A stretch of DNA of 20,964 bases from Candidatus Altimarinota bacterium (lineage in GTDB: Bacteria > Patescibacteriota > Gracilibacteria > RBG-16-42-10), in the NCBI GenBank assembly GCA_017984655.1, contig JAGNZB010000010.1, forward strand, positions 1-20,964. The letters run 5' to 3'. Below are positions 8,605 to 15,906 of the stretch, in pieces. Positions within the stretch are counted from its first letter, which is position 1; the number at the start of each line of letters is the position of its first letter. The position numbers were made by a program, and so were the translations under genes. Under the pieces are notes generated by a model. That model searched no databases and was not told the origin of the DNA. It saw nothing but the letters and a program-made list of their open reading frames with translations.

Positions 8605-8646
8605 AAAAAAAGTGATTAGCCTTAGCACAGACTAATCACTTTTTTT
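8605..8646 (+). terminator. Rho-independent terminator after the PP2C-like gene
   Basis: AGTGATTAG (8611-8619) pairs perfectly with CTAATCACT (8632-8640) around a 12-base loop. An A6 run before and T6 run after extend the stem and make it work on either strand. It begins 20 bases after the stop at 8584. Confidence 0.9.
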
Positions 8647-8712
8647 GTGAATCCCCGCCGCTAAGCACCCAGTCATCACTAACCACCATGAATTCCATTC
8701 AGAAGATGCTTA

Positions 8713-8721
8713 TGGTAAAAT
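8713..8721 (+). promoter_or_regulatory. Extended -10 promoter element for the LOG-family gene
   Basis: TG (8713-8714), one base, then TAAAAT (8716-8721) is a good extended -10. A -35 is poorly matched (TTCCAT, 17 bases upstream). The implied start near 8728 leaves a leader of about 15 bases before the ATG at 8743. Confidence 0.5.
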
Positions 8722-8742
8722 ATCTAGAAAACAAAAATCATC

Positions 8743-9381
8743 ATGATCGATCATTTGAATACCTACTGTGTCACCACTGATAGTCCTTGCCTCCAAGAAA
8801 TAGTCCCACCATCCAAGGAAGTTTTTCGTATTGGGGTAATGGGGGCAGCTTCGGGGCACATTAGTAAAGAAGCAAAAACCAAGGCCTATCATCTTGGCGA
8901 ACTGATCGCAGAAGCTGGGCATAAATTAATTACCGGGGCAACCAATGGATTGCCACTCTATGCAGCTCAGGGAGCTCATAGCAAAGGCGGCGAGATCTAT
9001 GGCATGTCACCAGCCAAGAACGCCACCGATCATCAAAAAAACTGGCACCTACCACTTGAGCCGCACACATTCATTACCTATACCGGACTAGGGTTTGATT
9101 TTCGTGACCATCTCAACATCTTTAATAGTGAAATTGTGATTTTTGCTGGTGGTGGTATTGGGACGCTCAATGAATTTACCCTAGCCTATCACGAAGGCAA
9201 GATCATGGGCGTATTACTGGAGACGGGCGGCATTGAACGCCGCTTTGAAAGTATTCTAGACGCACTCGCTTACCGCACATCGGCCAAACTATTCTTTGCC
9301 GACACTCCTGAAGAATTACTGCGACTGACACTAGCAGAGCGAAAACTTGGTCTCGATGAATCTATTTATCATTACGAGTAG
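8743..9381 (+). CDS. LOG/SLOG-family Rossmann-fold protein
   Basis: This 212-residue protein belongs to the LOG-like/TIGR00725 superfamily, whose members include cytokinin-type phosphoribohydrolases and nucleotide-binding proteins of unknown substrate. Seen here: the first Rossmann strand and loop IGVMGAASG (about 30-38), AGHKLITGATNGLP (about 59-72), then FAGGGIGTLNE (about 136-146), the position of the family PGGxGTxxE motif with Ala in place of Pro. The central part, with its DHQKNW and FDFRDHLNIFNS segments, is intact. The first 25 or so residues are not part of the fold. It has its own promoter-like element and overlaps the convergent ruvC by 20 bases. The substrate cannot be named. Confidence 0.8.
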   Translation: MIDHLNTYCVTTDSPCLQEIVPPSKEVFRIGVMGAASGHISKEAKTKAYHLGELIAEAGHKLITGATNGLPLYAAQGAHSKGGEIYGMSPAKNATDHQKNWHLPLEPHTFITYTGLGFDFRDHLNIFNSEIVIFAGGGIGTLNEFTLAYHEGKIMGVLLETGGIERRFESILDALAYRTSAKLFFADTPEELLRLTLAERKLGLDESIYHYE

Positions 9382-9841
9382 CTAAATAGCCGCACAGCGC
9401 CAAACCAAGAGCATCAGCAGCATCATCAGGCTTGGGAATACTATCCAACTTCAAGAAGCGCTGGATCATTTTGCCGACCTGAGGTTTGGCAGCACTACCA
9501 CTACCCGTGATCAGCCGCTTCATCTGTAGTGGAGTGACTTCCTGAATCGGAATACCAAGCTTGGTCACTTCATAGATAATCACCCCTCTAGCCTGAGCCA
9601 CAGTAATCACATTGGTCACGTTGCGAAAGAAAAAAAGCTGCTCGATCACACAAAGCTCTGGTCGCTTCTCAGCCAATAAGGCGGCAATATCCTGACCGAT
9701 CTCATAGAGTCGCTGTTCGGTAGTATGAATTTTCTTGGTCTCGATCACGCCACACTCCAAAAAATGGGGCTGATATTGCTCCGTTTTGATCAGACCATAG
9801 CCAACCGTCGCAGTCCCCGGATCGATACCCAAAATAATCAT
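9362..9841 (-). CDS. ruvC: Holliday junction resolvase RuvC
   Basis: RuvC is the dimeric endonuclease that cuts Holliday junctions with RuvAB. The 159-residue protein has normal family length. Acidic catalytic residues are in place: Asp7 in ILGIDPGT, Glu67 in VIEQLFF, and Asp140/Asp143 in the C-terminal DDAADALGLALC. The loop FFFRNVTNVITVAQARG (about 70-86) is the typical DNA-contacting segment. The gene stands alone on the minus strand without ruvA or ruvB. Its last 20 bases overlap the end of the LOG-family gene, and it is divergent from ybaB with a 54-base gap. Confidence 0.97.
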   Translation of the reverse strand: MIILGIDPGTATVGYGLIKTEQYQPHFLECGVIETKKIHTTEQRLYEIGQDIAALLAEKRPELCVIEQLFFFRNVTNVITVAQARGVIIYEVTKLGIPIQEVTPLQMKRLITGSGSAAKPQVGKMIQRFLKLDSIPKPDDAADALGLALCGYLATRNDK

Positions 9842-9895
9842 TGTTGCCAGGCTAAGAACAAGCCGATAATATCAGGTCGACTTAAATCTATCTAC

Positions 9896-10201
9896 ATGTT
9901 CGACAAACTCCAGAATCTCTACAAGATGCAGAAACAAGCAAAAGCAATGCAGAACGAATTACAAAAGACACTCTTCACCGCCCAAACCCCTGACATGTTG
10001 ATCCATGTGACTGTCAATGGTGCGATGGAACTGACTGAGCTCACGATCAAGGAAGGTGCTTTTGGCAGCTACAATGAACGCTCCCTCAGCAAGGCGACCC
10101 ATGACACAATTGAAAAAGCGATGGCTAAAGCAAAGAAAGCAAGTTCAGAGAACATGAAAAAGATGATGGGTGATATGGGCGGTTTTCCAGGGTTAAGCTA
10201 A
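9896..10201 (+). CDS. ybaB: YbaB/EbfC-family nucleoid-associated protein
   Basis: This is a 101-residue DNA-binding protein of the YbaB/EbfC family, dimeric proteins that coat DNA and often sit next to recR or dnaX. The start MFDKLQNLYKMQKQAKAMQNEL is a long N-terminal helix. It is followed by a sheet with VTVNGAMELTELTI and a C-terminal helix rich in Lys, Ala and Met that ends in GDMGGFPGL, the usual family tail. The frame is open further upstream to 9725, but that part runs through ruvC and is not family-like, so the ATG at 9896 is preferred. recR is 1.27 kb away instead of adjacent, because a protease gene on the other strand lies between them. Confidence 0.93.
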   Translation: MFDKLQNLYKMQKQAKAMQNELQKTLFTAQTPDMLIHVTVNGAMELTELTIKEGAFGSYNERSLSKATHDTIEKAMAKAKKASSENMKKMMGDMGGFPGLS

Positions 10202-10223
10202 ACTTCCTGACTCCCCCCCAGAG

Positions 10224-11414
10224 TTATGCTGCTTGATTGATAATCAGCCGCTCGTCACGTGAAAGCAAGCATTGACGACTATCCCCTTTCTCACTAACTG
10301 ACATCAAGTAGCTGGCCCCCGTCGTGGTGTGTTGCAATCCCAAAGCATGGCCAATTTCATGTGCCAATGTCTCACCGGGGCGGCGGCTTTTTTCACCGAC
10401 AAAGATCACTTCTCCCAAGTAATCATCGGCATAATGAATGCCAATAGTGTCTTGCCCTTCGATATGGTAATTCCAAACTAAGAATACATTGATATCTGCT
10501 GGTGTCCTGCTCGTAGCTGAAGCCAATACGATATTTTCTTCTGGAGAGATGTCTTCAGCATAAGCATCAATGGTGGGCCCGAGGTTGCTCGGCACCACAA
10601 CGACTTCTTGATTATTGATCTGCACCGTAATACCAGCTTGATTGAGGATGCTCTCAGTATCTTGCAAATACGTACTCATCGCCTGCTGATCGAGCCGAAT
10701 TGATTGATTACCACTGACATCACGTACATGGTAGAGATTGAGCGTAACTATTTTTGTTGGTAAAAAATCCAGCACATAGAATTTTACCAAGGCATAATTA
10801 CTGTCATAGATCCGCAAGTTGGTAGTACCGGGAGCCAAATATGTCACCTGGATTACTGACTGTCCCGCAGCATCTGGTACTACTTGCACAGCACCCAAAC
10901 TAGCGTTGTCCAAAGATGGTATCAAGAGAGGTTTCACAGTGGCTGGTATAGCACTACTATAGAGTACCAGAGGCTCTACAGCAGAGACTGACAAAGTCTT
11001 GGTACTAGGATCATACCCATCACAGTCAGCAGCAGTCTTGAGCACAGCCTGATAAATTGTCAGGGGAATCAAGTGGGAATAGACCTTTTTTTGAGTAGTA
11101 GTCGTCGCTTCTAGTTGAACAAACACAGTGCCAGCTTCAATACCTGTCACATATAATATGTGACCGTTGACTAGGTAATGAGCTGGCATCTTACCATGCG
11201 CGGTGACACGAATAGCAGTAACCACAGCATCATTCATAGCCAGACCAATCAGCTTAGTAGGCTTATTGTCCATATTGATCGCGATGCTAGTTTCTCCGAC
11301 CAAATACGGCGTGCCAAAAGGAGCTGCTTCTGCTACATTGAACAATGTCTGCTGCATGCACAAGCTCAAAAGCACAGTTACAATCATGAGTTTCTTCAGT
11401 CCAACAGCTTTCAT
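10224..11414 (-). CDS. Secreted metzincin-type zinc metalloprotease with N-terminal Ig-like region
   Basis: The 396-residue precursor has a Sec signal peptide: basic MKAVGLKK, a hydrophobic core, and a probable cut after AEA at residue 30. Residues about 33-215 are beta-rich and resemble bacterial Ig-like or pilus-N-type repeats. The C-terminal catalytic part holds HEIGHALGLQH at 352-362, the metzincin zinc motif HExxHxxGxxH with Glu353 as catalytic base, and a Met-turn at Met371 in YLMS. Cys131 and Cys382 could form a disulfide. The target is unknown; an exported protease acting on surface or neighbouring-cell proteins is an inference. A near-consensus promoter precedes it. It separates ybaB from recR on the opposite strand. 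Confidence 0.83.
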   Translation of the reverse strand: MKAVGLKKLMIVTVLLSLCMQQTLFNVAEAAPFGTPYLVGETSIAINMDNKPTKLIGLAMNDAVVTAIRVTAHGKMPAHYLVNGHILYVTGIEAGTVFVQLEATTTTQKKVYSHLIPLTIYQAVLKTAADCDGYDPSTKTLSVSAVEPLVLYSSAIPATVKPLLIPSLDNASLGAVQVVPDAAGQSVIQVTYLAPGTTNLRIYDSNYALVKFYVLDFLPTKIVTLNLYHVRDVSGNQSIRLDQQAMSTYLQDTESILNQAGITVQINNQEVVVVPSNLGPTIDAYAEDISPEENIVLASATSRTPADINVFLVWNYHIEGQDTIGIHYADDYLGEVIFVGEKSRRPGETLAHEIGHALGLQHTTTGASYLMSVSEKGDSRQCLLSRDERLIINQAA

Positions 11415-11437
11415 AAGTAGGAAACAATAAAAGACTC

Positions 11438-11466
11438 TTTATACAATATTTATCACAAAACGTCAA
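11438..11466 (-). promoter_or_regulatory. Near-consensus promoter of the metalloprotease gene
   Basis: On the minus strand, TTGACG (11461-11466) and TATAAA (11438-11443) are exactly 17 bases apart, the best promoter match in the window. The inferred start near 11431 leaves a leader of about 17 bases. It overlaps the region just upstream of recR, where TACAAT (11442-11447, plus strand) could be a -10 for recR, so the two may interfere. Confidence 0.8.
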
Positions 11467-11472
11467 TAGTCT

Positions 11473-12093
11473 ATGTTCTCACTTCCCTCACAGATCCAAA
11501 ACGCAATTCAGGCACTAGCAAAGCTCCCAGGAATTGGCCCCAAAAGCGCCTCTCGTCTGGTCTATCACCTGATCAAAAAAACCGACCAAGAGGTGCAACA
11601 ATTAGGCCAAGCAATCATGCAACTCAAAGTCAGCCTGCGCTTTTGTCGCCAATGCTTTCAGATTACGGATCATGAACTATGTAGCATCTGTGCTGATGAT
11701 AAGCGCAATCAGTATCAAATTATGGTTGTAGAGGAACCGCTCGATGTGATCGCATTTGAGCGCATCAAATACTATCAAGGTGTTTATCATGTCTTGCATG
11801 GCATTCTCAAGCCGATGGAGGGGGTTGGACCGGACCATCTCAAGATCACTGAGCTCGTCACCCGCATACAGGAGTTGACACAAAAGAATACAAACAACGC
11901 CCCAATTGAAATCGTGCTCGCAGTCAGCCCGAGCCTCGAAGGAGAGTCTACATCTGCCTACATTGCCCAGTTGATTACTCAAGATAACGTCAAGGTTTCC
12001 CGAATAGGGGTAGGCATACCTATCGGTTCTAGTGTAGAATATGCAGATGAGATCACTTTGGGCCAGGCCTTCCAAGGCCGACGCCAACTCTAA
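11473..12093 (+). CDS. recR: Recombination mediator RecR
   Basis: RecR works with RecO (and RecF) to load RecA onto SSB-coated gaps. The 206-residue protein has the helix-hairpin-helix LAKLPGIGPKSASRL at about 15-29 and a zinc finger with Cys58, Cys61, Cys70 and Cys73. Its Toprim domain begins at IMVVEEPLDVIAFE (about 83-96), and the C-terminal signature IPIGSSVEYADEITLGQA is at about 182-199. The segment AVSPSLEGESTSAY is slightly altered from the usual NP-EG-TA form. The stop is 3 bases before the ddl-like gene, so these genes form one transcript, and the recR coupling to ybaB seen in many genomes is broken here. Confidence 0.97.
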   Translation: MFSLPSQIQNAIQALAKLPGIGPKSASRLVYHLIKKTDQEVQQLGQAIMQLKVSLRFCRQCFQITDHELCSICADDKRNQYQIMVVEEPLDVIAFERIKYYQGVYHVLHGILKPMEGVGPDHLKITELVTRIQELTQKNTNNAPIEIVLAVSPSLEGESTSAYIAQLITQDNVKVSRIGVGIPIGSSVEYADEITLGQAFQGRRQL

Positions 12094-12096
12094 ATC

Positions 12097-13155
12097 ATGA
12101 AACCAATCATTGCTATTATCTTCGGGGGCGTATCAGCTGAGCATGAAGTCTCGCTGCTCTCCGCTATTCAGGTAATCGAGCATATTGATCATAATCAATA
12201 CGATATCCTCCAAGTTGGCATCGACAAAGACGGCACCATGTATGCCGGTCCCCAAGTATTGAGTGTACTCAAACACAACAAAGATCGCGCCATGCTGACC
12301 AAGTGTACCATCAGCACCACGCACCACTTTCCCGGAGTGCTAATCATGCCAGAAAACAAGCCGATGGTGTTTCAACCAGTCAGTCTCTTTTTTCCTTTGA
12401 CACACGGAGCCAAAGGTGAAGATGGCACCCTCCAGGGCGTGCTCGAGTACAGCCAAGTCCCTTATGTGGGTAGCCAAGTATTGGGCTCTGCTCTTGGCAT
12501 GGACAAGATCGCAATGAAAAAACTATTTGCCACATATCGTCTCCCGCAAGTACCTTTCTTACCCTTTACCAAACGCGAGATTAGCAATGACATTATTAGT
12601 GTACGTGAAGATATCGTGGCTAATTTACACTTCCCCGTCTTTGTAAAACCGGCCAACTTAGGCTCGAGTATTGGTATCCGCAAGGCAACTACCACTGGCG
12701 AATTAGAAGATGCCTTAGAACATGCTATTCGCTTGAGTGACCGAATTATTGTAGAGCAGGGCCTTATTGACATGCGTGAACTAGAATGCGCTGTCCTGGG
12801 GGACCACACGCTAACCGTGAGCACAGTAGGAGAAGTGGTCAGTGGCAATGAACTAGCTGACTATCAGCTCAATCATGAGAATAGCCACCTACAAGTGATT
12901 ATTCCCGCATTGATCGACAAGGTCACTCAGCAAGAAGTCCAAGCATTGGCAAAACAAGCCTTCCAACTACTGAACCTCCGAGGAATGGCCACGATTGATT
13001 TCTTCATGACCCACAATCAGCTCATGATCAATAAAGTCAGCACCATCCCTGAATTCACAGCAGCAGGCATGTTTGCCAGACTTTTTGCCGCTGCCGATAT
13101 CGACATGAAAGAATTGATTCAGAAACTAATTACCATTAGTCTAGAGACAAGCTAA
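12097..13155 (+). CDS. D-alanine--D-alanine ligase homologue with lost catalytic residues (probable pseudoenzyme)
   Basis: This 352-residue ATP-grasp protein is clearly Ddl-derived: GGVSAEHEVSL at 10-20, HGAKGEDGTLQG at 103-114, MDKIAMKK at 135-142, VFVKPANLGSSIGI at 181-194, and RELECAVLG at 227-235. Yet residues that define catalysis in E. coli DdlB are changed. The omega-loop YEAKY is QLNH-like at 257-260 (the Lys215/Tyr216 positions become Asn and His). Arg255 becomes Thr299. The Mg2+ ligands Glu270 and Asn272 become Lys313 and Ser315 (NKVSTIPEF instead of NEVNTxPGF). Asp257 is kept (Asp301). The nucleotide pocket looks intact. It lies between recR (3-base gap) and alr (12-base gap). It may bind ATP or D-Ala without ligating, or make another product. 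Confidence 0.88.
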   Translation: MKPIIAIIFGGVSAEHEVSLLSAIQVIEHIDHNQYDILQVGIDKDGTMYAGPQVLSVLKHNKDRAMLTKCTISTTHHFPGVLIMPENKPMVFQPVSLFFPLTHGAKGEDGTLQGVLEYSQVPYVGSQVLGSALGMDKIAMKKLFATYRLPQVPFLPFTKREISNDIISVREDIVANLHFPVFVKPANLGSSIGIRKATTTGELEDALEHAIRLSDRIIVEQGLIDMRELECAVLGDHTLTVSTVGEVVSGNELADYQLNHENSHLQVIIPALIDKVTQQEVQALAKQAFQLLNLRGMATIDFFMTHNQLMINKVSTIPEFTAAGMFARLFAAADIDMKELIQKLITISLETS

Positions 13156-13167
13156 CTGTCTCGACAC

Positions 13168-14310
13168 ATGCACGCCATCGATGTCCCTTCATGGATTGAG
13201 ATTGATCACCGAGCATTGCACCACAATGTCCAGTTTCTTCGCAGCCAACTCTCACCAAGGACCAAACTTTTTGTAGTGGTCAAGTCAAACGCCTACGGCC
13301 ATGGCATTGAAGCCATCAGTCAAAGCATCGAATCACTGGTAGACGGTGTCGCCGTCAATACGATTGCAGAAGGCCTCAGCCTTCGAGATCTTGGTTTCCA
13401 AAAAAGAATTGTAGTAGTCGGTGCCTACAAAACTGCCGACTTGATAGTCGCAGCTCAAGAAAGAGGGTTAGAGCTAGAGATCGTCAATGAAACAGATATA
13501 AGTTTGTTGCAACATCTCACTAGCACTGCCGCCCCATTGCATATTCATATCAAGCTGAACACTGGCCTCAATCGCCTGGGAGTAGAACATACTGAACTCC
13601 ACAGCTACATTGAGAGATTGAAACATACAGCCAATGTAACGATCCAAGGAATCTTTTCTCATCTTGCTAGTGCTGAAAATCCAGACAGTCTCAAAACCAA
13701 GATGCAATTAGCATTGTTTTCCGAAGCAACAGCAACGCTACCATATGAGCGACACATCGCTGCTTGCGCTGCCACCTTGCTAATTCCAGACAGTCATTAT
13801 GAAATTGTCCGCCTTGGTATTAGTAGCTATGGCCTCTGGCCCTCACCAGAGACGAAACAGCAATGGTGTATCCAGCACCCACAAGCTGGTGATCCCCTAC
13901 AGCCTGTACTCAGCTTCCATACTAGGATACTAAGCCTGAGATCGCTGGAAGCTGGTGAATCAATAGGGTATGACAATACATATACTACTAGTGAAAAACG
14001 CATCACAGCCGTAATCCCTGTCGGATATTATGAAGGCCTCCCAAGAGGACTCAGCAACAAAACAAAAGTGGTCATTGGCGGTCAGTTAGTGCCTGTGATC
14101 GGCCGGATCGCTATGAATATGACTGTCTGTGATGTCAGTAGCGTGCCCAATGTAGTAGTCGGTGATCTTGTCACTATCATCGGACAGCAGGGTGACGCTG
14201 TTATTAGTGCTGACGATCATGCTGAGCACAATCAGACTATCAACTACGAGATCGTCACCCGACTCCCTGCATTTCTGCCACGCAGACATCAGGGGCTCAA
14301 TCAACAATAA
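13168..14310 (+). CDS. alr: Alanine racemase
   Basis: Alr is the PLP enzyme that converts L-alanine to D-alanine for peptidoglycan. The 380-residue protein carries the PLP lysine Lys39 in VVVKSNAYGHG, Arg136 in TGLNRLGV, the opposing catalytic Tyr268 in SIGYDNTY, and Tyr287 in the PVGYYEG loop (usually GYADG). The C-terminal barrel includes GRIAMNMTVCDV (usually MDM) and ends with YEIVTRL. These small changes lie outside the two catalytic residues, so activity is expected. It follows the ddl-like gene by 12 bases, the classic D-Ala pathway pairing, which makes the loss of Ddl residues next door more puzzling. Confidence 0.95.
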   Translation: MHAIDVPSWIEIDHRALHHNVQFLRSQLSPRTKLFVVVKSNAYGHGIEAISQSIESLVDGVAVNTIAEGLSLRDLGFQKRIVVVGAYKTADLIVAAQERGLELEIVNETDISLLQHLTSTAAPLHIHIKLNTGLNRLGVEHTELHSYIERLKHTANVTIQGIFSHLASAENPDSLKTKMQLALFSEATATLPYERHIAACAATLLIPDSHYEIVRLGISSYGLWPSPETKQQWCIQHPQAGDPLQPVLSFHTRILSLRSLEAGESIGYDNTYTTSEKRITAVIPVGYYEGLPRGLSNKTKVVIGGQLVPVIGRIAMNMTVCDVSSVPNVVVGDLVTIIGQQGDAVISADDHAEHNQTINYEIVTRLPAFLPRRHQGLNQQ

Positions 14311-14359
14311 TTATTTCATCTTTCCTAAGCTACACTTCAAGACATGACAACAATTACTC

Positions 14360-15853
14360 ATGTCTCAGACAGTATATGGTGGCTGCATCAATGGCATCGA
14401 AGGGATAATTATTTCAGTAGAGATTCAGATCTATAATCAGCTCAATAAGTTTACGATCGGAGGATTGGGGGACCTTGCTATTCAAGAAGCCAAGGAACGG
14501 GTCTTCTTTGCCCTGAGCAATCAACAATTTTATTTTCCCAAACGAGGCATCGCGATCAACCTCGCTCCAGCTCTAGTACGAAAAGGAGGCAGTCAGCTGG
14601 ACCTGGCTATCGCTCTCAGTATTATTATTGCCAGTAAACAATGTCCGCTCACAGACTATGGCCAAAGCATTTTTCTCGGTGAGCTGGGCCTTGGTGGTGA
14701 AGTCCGCAGAGTGCCTGGCATTCTGCCGATGCTACTAGCGGCCCAGAAAGCAGGTCTCAAAGCGGCTTATATTCCTCAGGCAAATAGTATTGAAGCCAGC
14801 TTAATTGCTGATCAAATGCTGATCTACCCCATGACAACATTGGAGGATCTACATCAGCTCCCTCCAGCATTAGCACCCTATCAGTACGACCGAGCCTGCC
14901 AGCCAGCTACTATAGCAGTCGATTTCTCTGACATTGTCGGCAATGTGCATGCCAAAAGAGCCCTCCTCATTGCTGCAGCCGGTGGTCACAATATCTTGCT
15001 CAACGGTCCCCCCGGAAGTGGCAAAAGCCTTCTCGCCAAAGCATTCAGTAGTATCGTCCCGAGACTAACATTACCTGAGCTGCTCACGACCACTAGCATT
15101 CGGTCTTTGCATGGTGAAATGGTGACCAAGATCGAAACTACTCGCCCATTTCGCTCGCCCCATCATACATCCTCAGCTCATGCCATTATTGGTGGGGGCA
15201 TGATTCCGAGCCCCGGTGAAATCACCTTGGCCCATCGAGGCACATTATTCCTCGACGAATTACCTGAATTCCAACGCTCGGTATTGGAGAGTCTACGAGA
15301 GCCACTAGAAGAACGGATAATTACCATATCCAGAGCTCAAAGCAAAGCGACATTTCCTGCTGACTTTCAATTGCTAGCAGCAATGAATCCTTGTCCCTGT
15401 GGCTATAGTGGTGACAATGAAAAAAACTGTCTCTGTTCGGAGGTCACCAAGGCTCGTTATCTGCGCAAACTTTCCGGACCATTTTTGGACCGCATTGATT
15501 TATTCAGCCATGTACCGAGGCTAACAACCAATGAATTACAATCACTCAAAGCAAGTGATAGCTCTGCTCAGCTACTGGAACAAGCAGAGCAAGCGCAAGC
15601 GATACAGTTTCACCGGCAAACAACCACCAATGCCCGACTCCAGGTGGCCTTGAGAAGCTATATGGATGACCTGAGCATAGCAAAATCCGTCAACACTACT
15701 TTGACAAAGATTCGTCAGCAATTACATCTCTCCCCTCGCGGATATGTCAGACTACTCAAAGTCAGTCGGACAATTGCTGACCTTGCTCAAAGCGAAAAAG
15801 TAACTTTGCAGCACTGTGAAGAAGCGATTAGTTATCGCCAAATATCAACCTAA
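14360..15853 (+). CDS. yifB: YifB/ComM-family AAA+ ATPase (Mg-chelatase-like)
   Basis: This 497-residue protein is of the YifB/ComM family; ComM is a hexameric helicase that extends branch migration during natural transformation. The N-terminal Lon-like domain (about 1-165) starts with VYGGCINGIEG and has FPKRGIAINLAPA. Then come the AAA+ core with Walker A GPPGSGKS at 216-223 and Walker B TLFLDE at 295-300. A Cys cluster follows at 345, 347, 357 and 359 (NPCPCGY ... CLC), and then the C-terminal Mg-chelatase lid. It is the last gene of the recR-to-yifB run, 49 bases after alr. It fits DNA uptake by a small-genome bacterium, though no com pilus genes are in the window. Confidence 0.96.
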   Translation: MSQTVYGGCINGIEGIIISVEIQIYNQLNKFTIGGLGDLAIQEAKERVFFALSNQQFYFPKRGIAINLAPALVRKGGSQLDLAIALSIIIASKQCPLTDYGQSIFLGELGLGGEVRRVPGILPMLLAAQKAGLKAAYIPQANSIEASLIADQMLIYPMTTLEDLHQLPPALAPYQYDRACQPATIAVDFSDIVGNVHAKRALLIAAAGGHNILLNGPPGSGKSLLAKAFSSIVPRLTLPELLTTTSIRSLHGEMVTKIETTRPFRSPHHTSSAHAIIGGGMIPSPGEITLAHRGTLFLDELPEFQRSVLESLREPLEERIITISRAQSKATFPADFQLLAAMNPCPCGYSGDNEKNCLCSEVTKARYLRKLSGPFLDRIDLFSHVPRLTTNELQSLKASDSSAQLLEQAEQAQAIQFHRQTTTNARLQVALRSYMDDLSIAKSVNTTLTKIRQQLHLSPRGYVRLLKVSRTIADLAQSEKVTLQHCEEAISYRQIST

Positions 15854-15880
15854 TAAAAAAGAGGAGCCGAAGCCCCTCTT
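15853..15880 (-). terminator. Terminator with UUCG tetraloop for the minus-strand secreted-protein gene
   Basis: Read on the minus strand, AAGAGGGGC (from 15880) pairs with GCTCCTCTT through a single G-U wobble around a TTCG loop, giving the very stable C(UUCG)G cap. A run of T (complement of 15855-15860) follows. On the plus strand the stem has an A-C mismatch and no clean T-run, so it mainly serves the minus-strand gene. It abuts the stop of yifB. Confidence 0.85.
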
Positions 15881-15906
15881 CTACTTTCATCACTGTATAT
15901 AAGAAC

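Noticed and set aside
9725-9895. Upstream extension of the ybaB frame
   Set aside because: It runs antisense through ruvC and does not look like the YbaB family; the ATG at 9896 begins the conserved helix.
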